Position numbers and translations under genes: made by a program. The notes beneath the pieces were generated by a model. That model was not told the DNA's origin. It made no database searches and saw only the letters and a list, made by a program, of their open reading frames with translations. Below, piece after piece: positions 25,858 to 33,415 of a stretch of 64,000 nt of DNA; within the stretch, counting starts at the first letter, position 1; every line of letters begins with the position of its first letter. Origin of the DNA: Flagellimonas okinawensis (GTDB taxonomy: Bacteria > Bacteroidota > Bacteroidia > Flavobacteriales > Flavobacteriaceae); the NCBI RefSeq assembly GCF_029194005.1, contig NZ_JARFVA010000002.1, positions 558,001 to 622,000 of the forward strand, written 5' to 3'.

Positions 25858-26293
25858 AGGTTAAAAAGGAGGTGCCGTACCTACCGCAAATCTCGCTCAC
25901 TTTGGCAAAATCCGGTGGTCCGGGGGGTAAGTCGCCCAATTCTTCGAACATGAGCTCTAAACCGGCAGGAAATACGCTCAGTATGGTTTTGCAATCCTGG
26001 TCCCCGACAACTTTCCATGTGTGGGGTACATTTTTTGGGGCAAAGGCCAAATCACCGGCCTTCAAAATCGTGGTGTGATCGCCCACTGTAACCTCCAGTT
26101 CCCCTTCCAAAACCTTAAAGATTTCGTCCTCATTGGTGTGAACATGGGGAGGAATCATGGTGCCTGGTGGATTCACTTCTTCAATTAATGTAAAGAGGCC
26201 ATTGGTATCCCCACTGGTCAATTTAAAGGTTTGTTTATCTCCGATAACATTCACTTGTTTGCCTTCCCCACTTCTTACAATTTTTGGGTCCAA
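25856..26293 (-). CDS. Cupin-domain protein, signal peptide lost by frameshift
   Basis: The intact part is a single cupin of about 145 residues (metal ligands in PPHVHTNEDEIFKVLEGE and His in NVPHTWK). The frame stays open upstream to 26392 but has no ATG; the nominal start at 26293 is TTG in mid-sequence. In the same frame the upstream codons give LKRSALSAAALASLPAFAHF, a clear export signal, and an ATG at 26400 in the next frame gives MNRNVF. Adding one T in the run at 26382-26385 joins them into MNRNVFLKRSALSAAALASL. So the gene was, or is, an exported cupin, and this copy is one base short (true mutation, phase switch or assembly error). Enzyme activity is unknown. Confidence 0.75.
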   Translation of the reverse strand: MDPKIVRSGEGKQVNVIGDKQTFKLTSGDTNGLFTLIEEVNPPGTMIPPHVHTNEDEIFKVLEGELEVTVGDHTTILKAGDLAFAPKNVPHTWKVVGDQDCKTILSVFPAGLELMFEELGDLPPGPPDFAKVSEICGRYGTSFLT

Positions 26294-26517
26294 GGGTTTG
26301 TCATCTTTCTCATCTTTGGATGTAAAATGAGCAAATGCAGGCAGCGAAGCCAGTGCCGCAGCGGAGAGGGCACTTCTTTTTAAAATACGTTCCTATTCAT
26401 TTTAATGTTTGTTTGGTTATCTAGTTAAGTTGCATAAAACTTTGACAATATGAGGTTTAGGATATTGTTGCAGGTTGAATTTTATGTATGGTTGGTAGAA
26501 AATAAGATGAAATCGGC

Positions 26518-27504
26518 CTATAAAACCATCAAATTGCAGCCTCTTATGTCAGAATCATCAAAACGCCCTAGAACTTCAAAACTTCCATTCGGATATGTTT
26601 TTCCCAAGTCTTGGGTTGCGATAAATGAACAGGAATGAATGTTGGCCAAATCAATGACATTGATACCTCCGGTTTTGCCATTTTTTTGAATGGTCAATGG
26701 ATCTTCGGTGTCCCTTGTAATTATTTTCATCCAAGGTGGAGTCTCAAATATACCATTCCCTTTAGAGTATCCCTGGGACAAAAGTTCTGTCATTCCGTAC
26801 TCAGAATGGATTTTGTTCACACCCAGCCCTTTCTGTAAAATTTGGTGGAGTTCTTCCCTGATCAATTCTTTGCGCCGGCCTTTCATTCCACCAGTTTCCA
26901 TCACAATAGTATTACTTAACGAGATAGGATATTGTTCGGCCAAATCCAATAGGGCGAACGAAACCCCGATGAGCAAGGTTTTTGTATTTTGTTCTTCTAG
27001 TTCGGTTAGTTTTTGATGGAGGTCTTTAAGATTGTTCAGGTAAAAACCACTATGTGGATGCCCTGATTTTTTAATTAGACTGTCCACCATGTATATTAAT
27101 GAAGATCCTTCTCTCTCCAGATAGGACGGTAAAAGAGCAAGGATGCAAAATTCCTCTGGATTGCCATAGAACAGGTTAAATGCCCTTAAGAAACTCGTTT
27201 CATAAACCTGAATATCGGGTACATAGTGCTTACTCGTTGTACTCTGTGTTGTTCCGCTGCTAGTGAATATGGTATTGGCCTTGCGGTTGGTAGAAAGCAC
27301 CCTGTGTGTTTTAAAAAACGAAATGGGCAAAAAGGGAATTTCTAAATGGTGGTGAACATTTTTTGGCGATCTGTGTAGATGATCGCAAAAAGTCCGGTAA
27401 GTATTGTTGTTCCCATATTGGTACTCGAATATTTCCAATGCAACTTCATTAAATTTGGCGGCATTGTCGATGTTAAAAATACGATGGGAATCAAACGTTT
27501 TCAT
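26518..27504 (-). CDS. LuxE-domain acyl-protein synthetase-like protein
   Basis: 328 residues with features of the LuxE/adenylating fold: FTSSGTTQSTTSKHYV (phosphate-binding Ser/Thr/Gly loop, about 92-107), IVMETGGMKGRRKE, and HSEYGMTELLSQGYS. LuxE activates fatty acids as acyl-AMP and passes them to a protein thiol. No luxC or luxD is present, so this is not bioluminescence; similar stand-alone proteins occur in Bacteroidota as acyl-transferase-like genes. It follows the cupin gene's divergent stretch and has its own -7 element. Confidence 0.82.
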   Translation of the reverse strand: MKTFDSHRIFNIDNAAKFNEVALEIFEYQYGNNNTYRTFCDHLHRSPKNVHHHLEIPFLPISFFKTHRVLSTNRKANTIFTSSGTTQSTTSKHYVPDIQVYETSFLRAFNLFYGNPEEFCILALLPSYLEREGSSLIYMVDSLIKKSGHPHSGFYLNNLKDLHQKLTELEEQNTKTLLIGVSFALLDLAEQYPISLSNTIVMETGGMKGRRKELIREELHQILQKGLGVNKIHSEYGMTELLSQGYSKGNGIFETPPWMKIITRDTEDPLTIQKNGKTGGINVIDLANIHSCSFIATQDLGKTYPNGSFEVLGRFDDSDIRGCNLMVL

Positions 27505-27521
27505 CTGGGTTCAAAAGTACC

Positions 27522-27556
27522 CAAAAATAAAAAAGCCCTTTCGGAAAAAGGGCTTT
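27522..27556 (-). promoter_or_regulatory. Terminator of the small T9SS gene overlapping the LuxE promoter
   Basis: Hairpin AAAGCCCTTT / AAAGGGCTTT (27532-27556) ends the minus-strand T9SS gene. Its T tract runs directly into TATTTTTG (27529-27522, minus), an exact -7 match 18 bp before the LuxE-type ATG. Terminator and promoter share bases. Confidence 0.6.
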
Positions 27557-27571
27557 AAAACATCTTGTTTT

Positions 27572-27895
27572 TTATTTAACGACCAATTTTCGGGTCATGG
27601 TTTTTTTAAGCTCGGTGACTTGCAGCACATAAACACCGGGAACCAATCTGGATATATCCAGCGTGTTGGTGGTAATTCTCTTGGTGAGGACAACCTCTCC
27701 AAAAACATCATAAACTTTGATTTCTTTATCCCCGTTGGATTCTGTGGTGATATACACCTCATTTCCATAAGCCGGGTTGGGGTACATTTTAAAACCCTTG
27801 AGCTCTTGTACTGGCTCGTCGTTCACTGTGACCAGGTCTTGACCGAAAGAAAAAAGTGGTAAAGCCATAAGTAATACAAAGTAGATTTTCTTCAT
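27572..27895 (-). CDS. Tiny secreted protein made of a T9SS type A sorting domain
   Basis: 107 residues from the ATG at 27895. A signal peptide (MKKIYFVLLMALPLFSFGQ) is followed by about 15 linker residues and then the whole T9SS type A C-terminal domain: KMYPNPAYGNEVYI, IKVYDVFGEVV, LDISRLVPGVYVLQV, ending TRKLVVK. T9SS CTDs normally deliver a cargo domain to the cell surface; none is present here. The next upstream gene encodes a paralogue with the same layout. Confidence 0.82.
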   Translation of the reverse strand: MKKIYFVLLMALPLFSFGQDLVTVNDEPVQELKGFKMYPNPAYGNEVYITTESNGDKEIKVYDVFGEVVLTKRITTNTLDISRLVPGVYVLQVTELKKTMTRKLVVK

Positions 27896-28031
27896 ATAAG
27901 CTGATTTGGGGTATATGTGCAATATAAAAGTAGGCAAACAAGGGGTTGTAGGCCATTTTATGTTGTGAACGCACTAAAACTGTTGGTAAAGCGTTGAAAC
28001 CTGTGGTTTAGCTATACGAAAAAGAGAGGAA

Positions 28032-28343
28032 CTACTTCACAATTAGCTTTCTAGTAGCTACTTTGTTGTTTTCGAAAACCCTGAGAATATATACTCCTTT
28101 GTCCAATTCGGATAAATTGAGTTCTCTTCCAATTATTGTGGTTTGTAGCACTTGGGTTCCCAATACATCGAACACAAGAATTTTTTTAGGGGCGTTCTGT
28201 GCAGTTTCTATGTAGACCTTGCCTTGGGTAACAGGGTTGGGATAAAGCTTAAACCCGTCAATATCCGCACTTGACCTGGCACTTTCTTGAGAAAAGCCAA
28301 GCGAGCAGACAAAGAATAGAATGACGAGGTAAAAGTGCTTCAT
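28032..28343 (-). CDS. Second tiny T9SS type A sorting-domain protein
   Basis: 103 residues: signal peptide (MKHFYLVILFFVCSLGFSQ), short linker, and a complete T9SS type A domain (FKLYPNPVTQGKVYI, ILVFDVLGTQVL, LNLSELDKGVYILRV, ending TRKLIVK). It is a clear paralogue of the 107-residue protein 136 bp downstream on the same strand. It has a -7 match (28371-28378, minus) of its own. No cargo domain. Confidence 0.82.
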   Translation of the reverse strand: MKHFYLVILFFVCSLGFSQESARSSADIDGFKLYPNPVTQGKVYIETAQNAPKKILVFDVLGTQVLQTTIIGRELNLSELDKGVYILRVFENNKVATRKLIVK

Positions 28344-28370
28344 ACGTTAATGGTTGCAAACGGTATGCCA

Positions 28371-28378
28371 CAAATATA
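28371..28378 (-). promoter_or_regulatory. Putative -7 element (TATATTTG)
   Basis: Exact TANNTTTG on the minus strand, 27 bp before the ATG at 28343. Confidence 0.45.
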
Positions 28379-28449
28379 TAAAAATTGCAATGCGAATGTG
28401 GAACCGTTTGACGAATAGAGGGTTACTTTTCGATGAAATGCAAAAAAGA

Positions 28450-28473
28450 AGCCCTCGAAACATTTCGAGGGCT
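28450..28473 (-). terminator. Terminator of the TonB receptor-lipoprotein operon
   Basis: AGCCCTCGAA / TTCGAGGGCT stem of 10 bp with loop ACAT; on the minus strand the tail reads TCTTTTTTG. Confidence 0.7.
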
Positions 28474-28496
28474 CAACTTTTACTAAGAAATATTTT

Positions 28497-29696
28497 CTAG
28501 TTGATACCTACGGTCCAACCTGCTCCCCAAGTAGCTACATCGGTACCTGTACCGTTACCTTCACCAGTAATGAAGTCAGCTTCGTCGAATACAAAACCAG
28601 TGTCATTCTTCATATTAGTGGTAACATTGTTGAAAGTTGCATCAACAGCATTCAATAGGTCGTCCAATACACCTTGTCCGGTTGGGTTGTCACCAGCATC
28701 ACCGTCCAAATCAAATGCTTCGTCGAAATAGTTGAATACGATATTGGTAAATGTACCTTGTGTTCCAGCTCTTAATCTGATTGCTTCGCTAGTTCCATCG
28801 TTAACACCAACAATTGTTACATTGGTTACGGTTGGAGCGGAGAAATATCCACCTTCGTTGCTGAAATCAGTATTGTACCCATCACACTCAAAAGCCTTAT
28901 CGTGGCTAGTACCATGCTGTACATATACATCGGTCAAAGAACCTGTAAACCCTTCAGTCCAATCGATAGAATCGTCCTCAGAGTTTACAACAACCAAGTG
29001 GCTCGCTTCAACAGTACCACCAAAGAATTCGAAACCGTCATCGGAACCTTCGTAAACTTCTACGTAGTCGATAGTTGTACCTGTACCTACACCGTAAACG
29101 GAAAGTCCGTTCAACTCGGCGTTACCATCAATGGCACCACCAGCATACTCGATACGCACATATTGAAGACTTCCAGAGTCATCAGCAGGGCTGTTGCCTC
29201 CGTAAGAAAGACCTCCTACCTCTGTAGTAGCAGTATCTTCGGACCCATCAGCTGTAGAGTTTATAGGAGCTCTACCACAAAGTACGATACCACCCCAGTT
29301 ACCTGAACTTGGGTTGGAAGCATTTGAAGTAAATACGATCGGCTCGGCAGCACTACCATTGGCCAAAATTCTTGCACCTTGCTGAATAGCAATGTAAGCG
29401 TTTACACCAACTGGCTCAGCTTTAATGGTCATGCCGGCAGGTACAGTTAAGGTGGCTCCACTAGCAATAAGAACAGGACCAGTAACAACATATTCCATGT
29501 CTGGATCCAATGTTAGGTTAGAAGTGTAAACACCACTTAGGTTTACAACATTGCTTTCTTCACCACCACCAGAAGAGTTGTTGGTTGTATTGTTCGTGAC
29601 ACTGTTATCGTTGATAACAATATCGGAGGTATCGTCGCTTTCACAAGCAATGAACAAAGCGGCGGCTATACCTAAAAATAAAAACTTGTTTTTCAT
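28497..29696 (-). CDS. Surface lipoprotein with right-handed beta-helix
   Basis: 399 residues. Lipoprotein signal with lipobox LFIAC (Cys18), then a low-complexity Asn/Ser/Asp spacer (DNSVTNNTTNNSSGGGEE) that usually projects surface lipoproteins, then Gly/Val/Thr-rich repeats (VTGPVLIASGATLTVPAG, GNWGGIVLCG, LQYVRIEYAGG, TNVTIVG) that read as a parallel beta-helix. It starts 20 bp after the TonB receptor and is co-transcribed, so it probably presents or captures the receptor's ligand. The ligand is not evident; the PHO-like operator next door suggests a phosphorus compound. Confidence 0.8.
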   Translation of the reverse strand: MKNKFLFLGIAAALFIACESDDTSDIVINDNSVTNNTTNNSSGGGEESNVVNLSGVYTSNLTLDPDMEYVVTGPVLIASGATLTVPAGMTIKAEPVGVNAYIAIQQGARILANGSAAEPIVFTSNASNPSSGNWGGIVLCGRAPINSTADGSEDTATTEVGGLSYGGNSPADDSGSLQYVRIEYAGGAIDGNAELNGLSVYGVGTGTTIDYVEVYEGSDDGFEFFGGTVEASHLVVVNSEDDSIDWTEGFTGSLTDVYVQHGTSHDKAFECDGYNTDFSNEGGYFSAPTVTNVTIVGVNDGTSEAIRLRAGTQGTFTNIVFNYFDEAFDLDGDAGDNPTGQGVLDDLLNAVDATFNNVTTNMKNDTGFVFDEADFITGEGNGTGTDVATWGAGWTVGIN

Positions 29697-29716
29697 TTGT
29701 CAGAATTTAGAAAGAA

Positions 29717-32542
29717 TTAAAATTTATATTTAAGGGTTAGCCCAACGTTAACCCCAAGGTTATACTCTCGTATTACAACATCTCCAATACCGGTTCCTTC
29801 CCTAACCAAGGAGACATCTGGATCTAAAATATTTTTTGCGGAAAGGTTAGCTTCGAAGTGCTCTCCGATAGCGTTTTGCCAAACAAAGTTCAATGTTGGC
29901 ACCGCTCTTTCTACAATGTTCCCCAGACTTCCTGCTCCCAAGGAGAAGATACGGTCGGAGAAGTATGAGAAAGCAACAGTTGCTTTTGGTTTATAGTTAC
30001 CGAATACCGGGCTATAGTTCAAATCTGCATTGATGATGAAAGGTGAAGCACCTTCCAATTCATCGGTATCCCTATCAAAGGAAGTACCGAAAGTGTTTTC
30101 GGACCCTGCAGGAATATCTTTAAGGTCTTGTTCTGTATGTGTATAGGCCGCGTTAAGTCCAGCGGAAATGACTGCATTGTCATCAGCGTCCGTAAGCAAG
30201 TTTTTTCTAAGCTCCAATTCAACTCCATAGACATCTGCTTGTTCCCCTGTTCTAAAGTAACGTTGAGTACCTGTAGCATCTGCGGCAACCACTCGGTTTA
30301 CAGGGTCCTTTATGGTTTTGGCGAATGCTGCCAAAGAGATGATTTCTCCTCTTTCCAAGAACCACTCATATTTAAGGTCATAGTTGTAGATGTCGGAGTA
30401 TGTAGGTCCATTACCGTTAAGGCCGCCCAAAAGGTCTGGGTTACCACCAACTCTTTGTGTTACGGATTCATATACAAACGGAGCAGCTTCCTTGAATTCT
30501 GGGAAAGATGCCGTTTTGCTGAAACTTGCTCTCAAATTGGAGTTTTCGGTTAGTGAATATTTTGCGTTAAGACTTGGCAAAAAGATATTCTCGTATACTT
30601 CCCTGAAACCTGGGTCTGTTGCACTGATGTTGATTACATCGTAAACCACTTTTTGGCTGTAAGACTCCACACGAATACCTGGAACAATGCTCAATTTGTC
30701 CGATAATCCCAATTCTGCTGTTGCATAAAGTGCATGGATATCCAAGTTTCCTTTGTAAGTGTTCTCTGGAAGACCGGGTCTGTTGGTGTTACCAATTTCA
30801 TTGCTTATAGGGTTCAGGACAATGGTATTCCACAATCCTTCACCATCAGGAACATTAATGTTGTTCCAATCAAATATGGTATTGAAGTTATTGACATCGG
30901 TTATTGGAGTGTTGTCCCTATCCTGAATGTCGTAACCATATCGGATACTGTTGAATCTACGTTCTTTACGTCTTCCGTTATAACCAAAGTTGAACTTTAC
31001 TTTTTCAGAAGCTTGGTAGCCCAAGTTCATAAAACTGTTCAATTCGTCATCTTCAATGCTTTGGAAGAATCTTTGGTTGTCAAAAGGAATGTTGGTATAG
31101 AAAACTGGATTGGTGGCATTGTCGTTGTCCAATGCGTAATGATAGTTTTCCAATGTAATTCGTTTTCTGTCCGGTTCATCAGAGAATACCTTGTTAAAAC
31201 CTACACCCCAATCAAAAGACAGTTTTTCATCAAATATGTGTTGACCCGTCAACTGGTTCACGAAGATCATATCTTGGTTGAACTGAACGTTCATTACATA
31301 AAAACCTTGATCGGTGTTCAATATGGCATCACGGTTGGTACCTTGTCCATTTACCCCGTAGTATCCTACGCGGTCTGCAGCACTGTTAACAAATAGTGAG
31401 CTGAACTTAACCTTGTTTTCACTGTTGATTCGGTATGTAATGTTGCCCAAAGCCGTGGTAGTTGTTTTGTATGCGTATTCCCTAACGTTCGGGAAATCGA
31501 TTTTCAAAACATTGGTGAAATCACGTGCAGGACCTTCCCAAATTTCAAATCCGTTGGAAAAACTTGCTGCACCAAAGAAGCTTAGTCTGGATTCATCGTT
31601 GTTGAAGTTGAAAGAGTAACCTCCTTCAATAGCTCCCGAGATATTGACGGGTTCCCAAGAAGATTCGGGATCTACACCGTGTGATAGGACAACAGCAAAA
31701 GGATCGTTGTCGTATCTGTTGTAAAAACCGAAATCACTTGTTCCTTCACTCTTAACAAAATCCTCACCGGCAGCATTTGTGTTTATTCCCCCACCAAGAG
31801 ATACCTCTAGGTATGCATCACCTGTGTATTCCTTGGAATCCACATTTACATTACCTGCGGCGAAATCTCCATAAAAAGTAGGGCTATATGCTTTGCTAAC
31901 GGCTACATTTTCAATAATACTGGAACCAAAAAGATCCAGGTTGATGTTTTTCTTGTTAACGTCGTTGGATGGTAGGGACAATCCATTCATGGTAGTGTTT
32001 TGGTAACGATCGCCCAAACCTCTTACATAAACGTTACTGGAACCTTGTTGTTTGGAAATACCTGAAATTTGAGCAACGGCAGCAGCGGCATCGTCTATAC
32101 CTTTTAAGGTAAGGGCCTCGGCACTAATGGCCTCCTGCATTACCAAAGCATTTTTTTGTTGAAGCAACAAAGCTATTTCCGAGTCTTTACTGGCGGTTGT
32201 TGTTACAATAACTTCATCCAAACCAACACTACTTGCTCCTAGAGCTGTATTGATCTCGGTAACTTTTCCTGCTTCTACAACTACGTTTGGCACTTCCAAG
32301 GTTTCGTAACCCAAGAAGCTAAAGACTAATGTATAAGTTCCGGGTTCAACATCGGCGATCTGGAAAAGACCATCAAAATCCGAAGTGGTCCCCATTGTAG
32401 TTCCTTTTATCAAAACATTGGCAAAAGGTAGAGGTTCATTGTTAAGTTCCTTATCTGTAAGCTTCCCCACAACGCTACCGTTCTGTTGCGCGGATAGCAT
32501 CAAGGTGAAAAACGAAAAGGCCAATATTAGATATGTTTTCAT
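29717..32542 (-). CDS. TonB-dependent receptor with carboxypeptidase-regulatory-like N-terminus
   Basis: 941 residues. Signal peptide, then a CarboxypepD_reg-like beta-sandwich (about 20-105, VVGKLTDKELNNEPLPFANVLIKG), a plug (about 125-240, VYVRGLGDRYQNTTMNGLSLPS), and a 22-strand barrel ending in an aromatic residue (GLTLKYKF). Outer-membrane active transport of a large or scarce solute. Not a SusC type, and its partner is a beta-helix lipoprotein rather than SusD. Its promoter region faces the PhoB-like regulator and carries a six-repeat operator-like array. Confidence 0.92.
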   Translation of the reverse strand: MKTYLILAFSFFTLMLSAQQNGSVVGKLTDKELNNEPLPFANVLIKGTTMGTTSDFDGLFQIADVEPGTYTLVFSFLGYETLEVPNVVVEAGKVTEINTALGASSVGLDEVIVTTTASKDSEIALLLQQKNALVMQEAISAEALTLKGIDDAAAAVAQISGISKQQGSSNVYVRGLGDRYQNTTMNGLSLPSNDVNKKNINLDLFGSSIIENVAVSKAYSPTFYGDFAAGNVNVDSKEYTGDAYLEVSLGGGINTNAAGEDFVKSEGTSDFGFYNRYDNDPFAVVLSHGVDPESSWEPVNISGAIEGGYSFNFNNDESRLSFFGAASFSNGFEIWEGPARDFTNVLKIDFPNVREYAYKTTTTALGNITYRINSENKVKFSSLFVNSAADRVGYYGVNGQGTNRDAILNTDQGFYVMNVQFNQDMIFVNQLTGQHIFDEKLSFDWGVGFNKVFSDEPDRKRITLENYHYALDNDNATNPVFYTNIPFDNQRFFQSIEDDELNSFMNLGYQASEKVKFNFGYNGRRKERRFNSIRYGYDIQDRDNTPITDVNNFNTIFDWNNINVPDGEGLWNTIVLNPISNEIGNTNRPGLPENTYKGNLDIHALYATAELGLSDKLSIVPGIRVESYSQKVVYDVINISATDPGFREVYENIFLPSLNAKYSLTENSNLRASFSKTASFPEFKEAAPFVYESVTQRVGGNPDLLGGLNGNGPTYSDIYNYDLKYEWFLERGEIISLAAFAKTIKDPVNRVVAADATGTQRYFRTGEQADVYGVELELRKNLLTDADDNAVISAGLNAAYTHTEQDLKDIPAGSENTFGTSFDRDTDELEGASPFIINADLNYSPVFGNYKPKATVAFSYFSDRIFSLGAGSLGNIVERAVPTLNFVWQNAIGEHFEANLSAKNILDPDVSLVREGTGIGDVVIREYNLGVNVGLTLKYKF

Positions 32543-32570
32543 ACTCTACTCTGTAGGATTAATTTTGGGG

Positions 32571-32578
32571 CAAAGAAA
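32571..32578 (-). promoter_or_regulatory. Probable -7 element of the TonB receptor (TTTCTTTG)
   Basis: Seven of eight match to TANNTTTG, 28 bp before the ATG; a run of seven G/C (32580-32586) separates it from the repeat array. Confidence 0.45.
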
Positions 32579-32587
32579 CGGGGGGGC

Positions 32588-32649
32588 TGTAAAATCCGTG
32601 TTAGTTGTATGTTAAGAGTTTATTTCAATTCTGTTACAATAACGTTACT
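32588..32649. promoter_or_regulatory. PHO-box-like array: six direct repeats at 11-bp pitch
   Basis: TGTAA (32588), TGTTA (32599), TGTTA (32610), TATTT (32621), TGTTA (32632), CGTTA (32643): each starts exactly 11 bp after the last. PhoB-family winged-helix dimers bind heptamer direct repeats at this spacing. The array sits in the divergent region between the TonB receptor and the PhoB-like regulator, so either or both may be controlled. Confidence 0.7.
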
Positions 32650-32694
32650 AGATTAAATGAACGTTAAGCGTTTATCCCGTAAGTGTATTATCTT

Positions 32695-32702
32695 TACATT
32701 TG
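32695..32702 (+). promoter_or_regulatory. -7 element of the regulator gene (TACATTTG)
   Basis: Exact TANNTTTG, 26 bp before the ATG at 32729; it makes the longer frame from 32657 untranslatable. Confidence 0.55.
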
Positions 32703-32728
32703 GGCGTTTAACATTGAAATACCATCCC

Positions 32729-33415
32729 ATGAAAAACAAGGACATTAAGATTCTATTGGTTGATGATGAACCTGATATTCTGGAAATTATAAGCTACAAC
32801 CTTTCATCTGAAGGCTACGAAGTCTTTACTGCCAAGAACGGGGCAGAAGGTGTTTCCAAAGCCAAAAAGAAAAACCCACATCTTATAATTATGGATGTAA
32901 TGATGCCCGAAATGGATGGTATCGAAGCCTGCGAGGTAATCCGTAACACACCTGGTTTGGACAATACCATTATTGCTTTTCTAACCGCCCGTGGGGAGGA
33001 TTACTCCCAAGTAGCCGGTTTTGATGCCGGAGCGGACGATTACATTACCAAGCCTATAAAACCAAAAGTTTTGGTGAGCAAGGTAAAAGCGCTTTTAAGA
33101 AGGTTGAAGGACGATAAAAAAGAAGTTGAGGACATTGTAAAAGTCGGGGATATCGTGATTAACCGCGAGGAATACAAAATTGTCAACAATGGTGAGGAAA
33201 TGGTTTTGCCCAGAAAAGAGTTCGAATTACTGTCCTTATTGACATCAAAACCCAATAAAGTTTTTAAACGAGAGGTTATTTTGGATAAAGTTTGGGGCAA
33301 TGAAGTGGTAGTTGGCGGTAGAACAATCGATGTGCACATCAGAAAATTGCGTGAAAAAATCGGAGACCACCACTTTAAGACCGTAAAGGGCGTGGGGTAT
33401 AAGTTCGTGCTCTAA
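32729..33415 (+). CDS. PhoB-like response regulator (OmpR family)
   Basis: 228 residues from the ATG at 32729. Receiver domain with acidic pair in LLVDDEPDI (Asp12, Asp13), phospho-acceptor Asp56 in LIIMDVMMPEMDG, Thr in FLTARGE and Lys in DDYITKPIK; C-terminal winged helix (about 135-228, EFELLSLLTSKPNKVFKRE, RTIDVHIRKLREKIG). The layout and wording match PhoB of Bacteroidota. One base overlaps the kinase gene. The upstream 11-bp repeat array is a likely binding site, so it may control itself and the TonB operon. Confidence 0.92.
   Translation: MKNKDIKILLVDDEPDILEIISYNLSSEGYEVFTAKNGAEGVSKAKKKNPHLIIMDVMMPEMDGIEACEVIRNTPGLDNTIIAFLTARGEDYSQVAGFDAGADDYITKPIKPKVLVSKVKALLRRLKDDKKEVEDIVKVGDIVINREEYKIVNNGEEMVLPRKEFELLSLLTSKPNKVFKREVILDKVWGNEVVVGGRTIDVHIRKLREKIGDHHFKTVKGVGYKFVL

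Noticed and set aside
26450..26638. Short plus-strand frame between the cupin and LuxE genes
   Set aside because: It overlaps the end of the LuxE-type gene, has no promoter or family likeness, and looks like a chance frame.
26518..27504. A bioluminescence locus
   Set aside because: Only a LuxE-like domain is present; no luxA, luxB, luxC or luxD.
27896..28031. Gap between the two T9SS mini-genes as an RNA gene
   Set aside because: No stable hairpin, promoter or terminator pattern seen; plain AT-rich spacer.
29000..31700. Plus-strand frames opposite the TonB receptor and lipoprotein
   Set aside because: These are antisense shadows without family likeness; the minus-strand genes have complete domain structure.
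32657..32728. Longer start for the PhoB-like regulator
   Set aside because: The exact -7 element at 32695-32702 is inside it, and the receiver domain starts at the later ATG.
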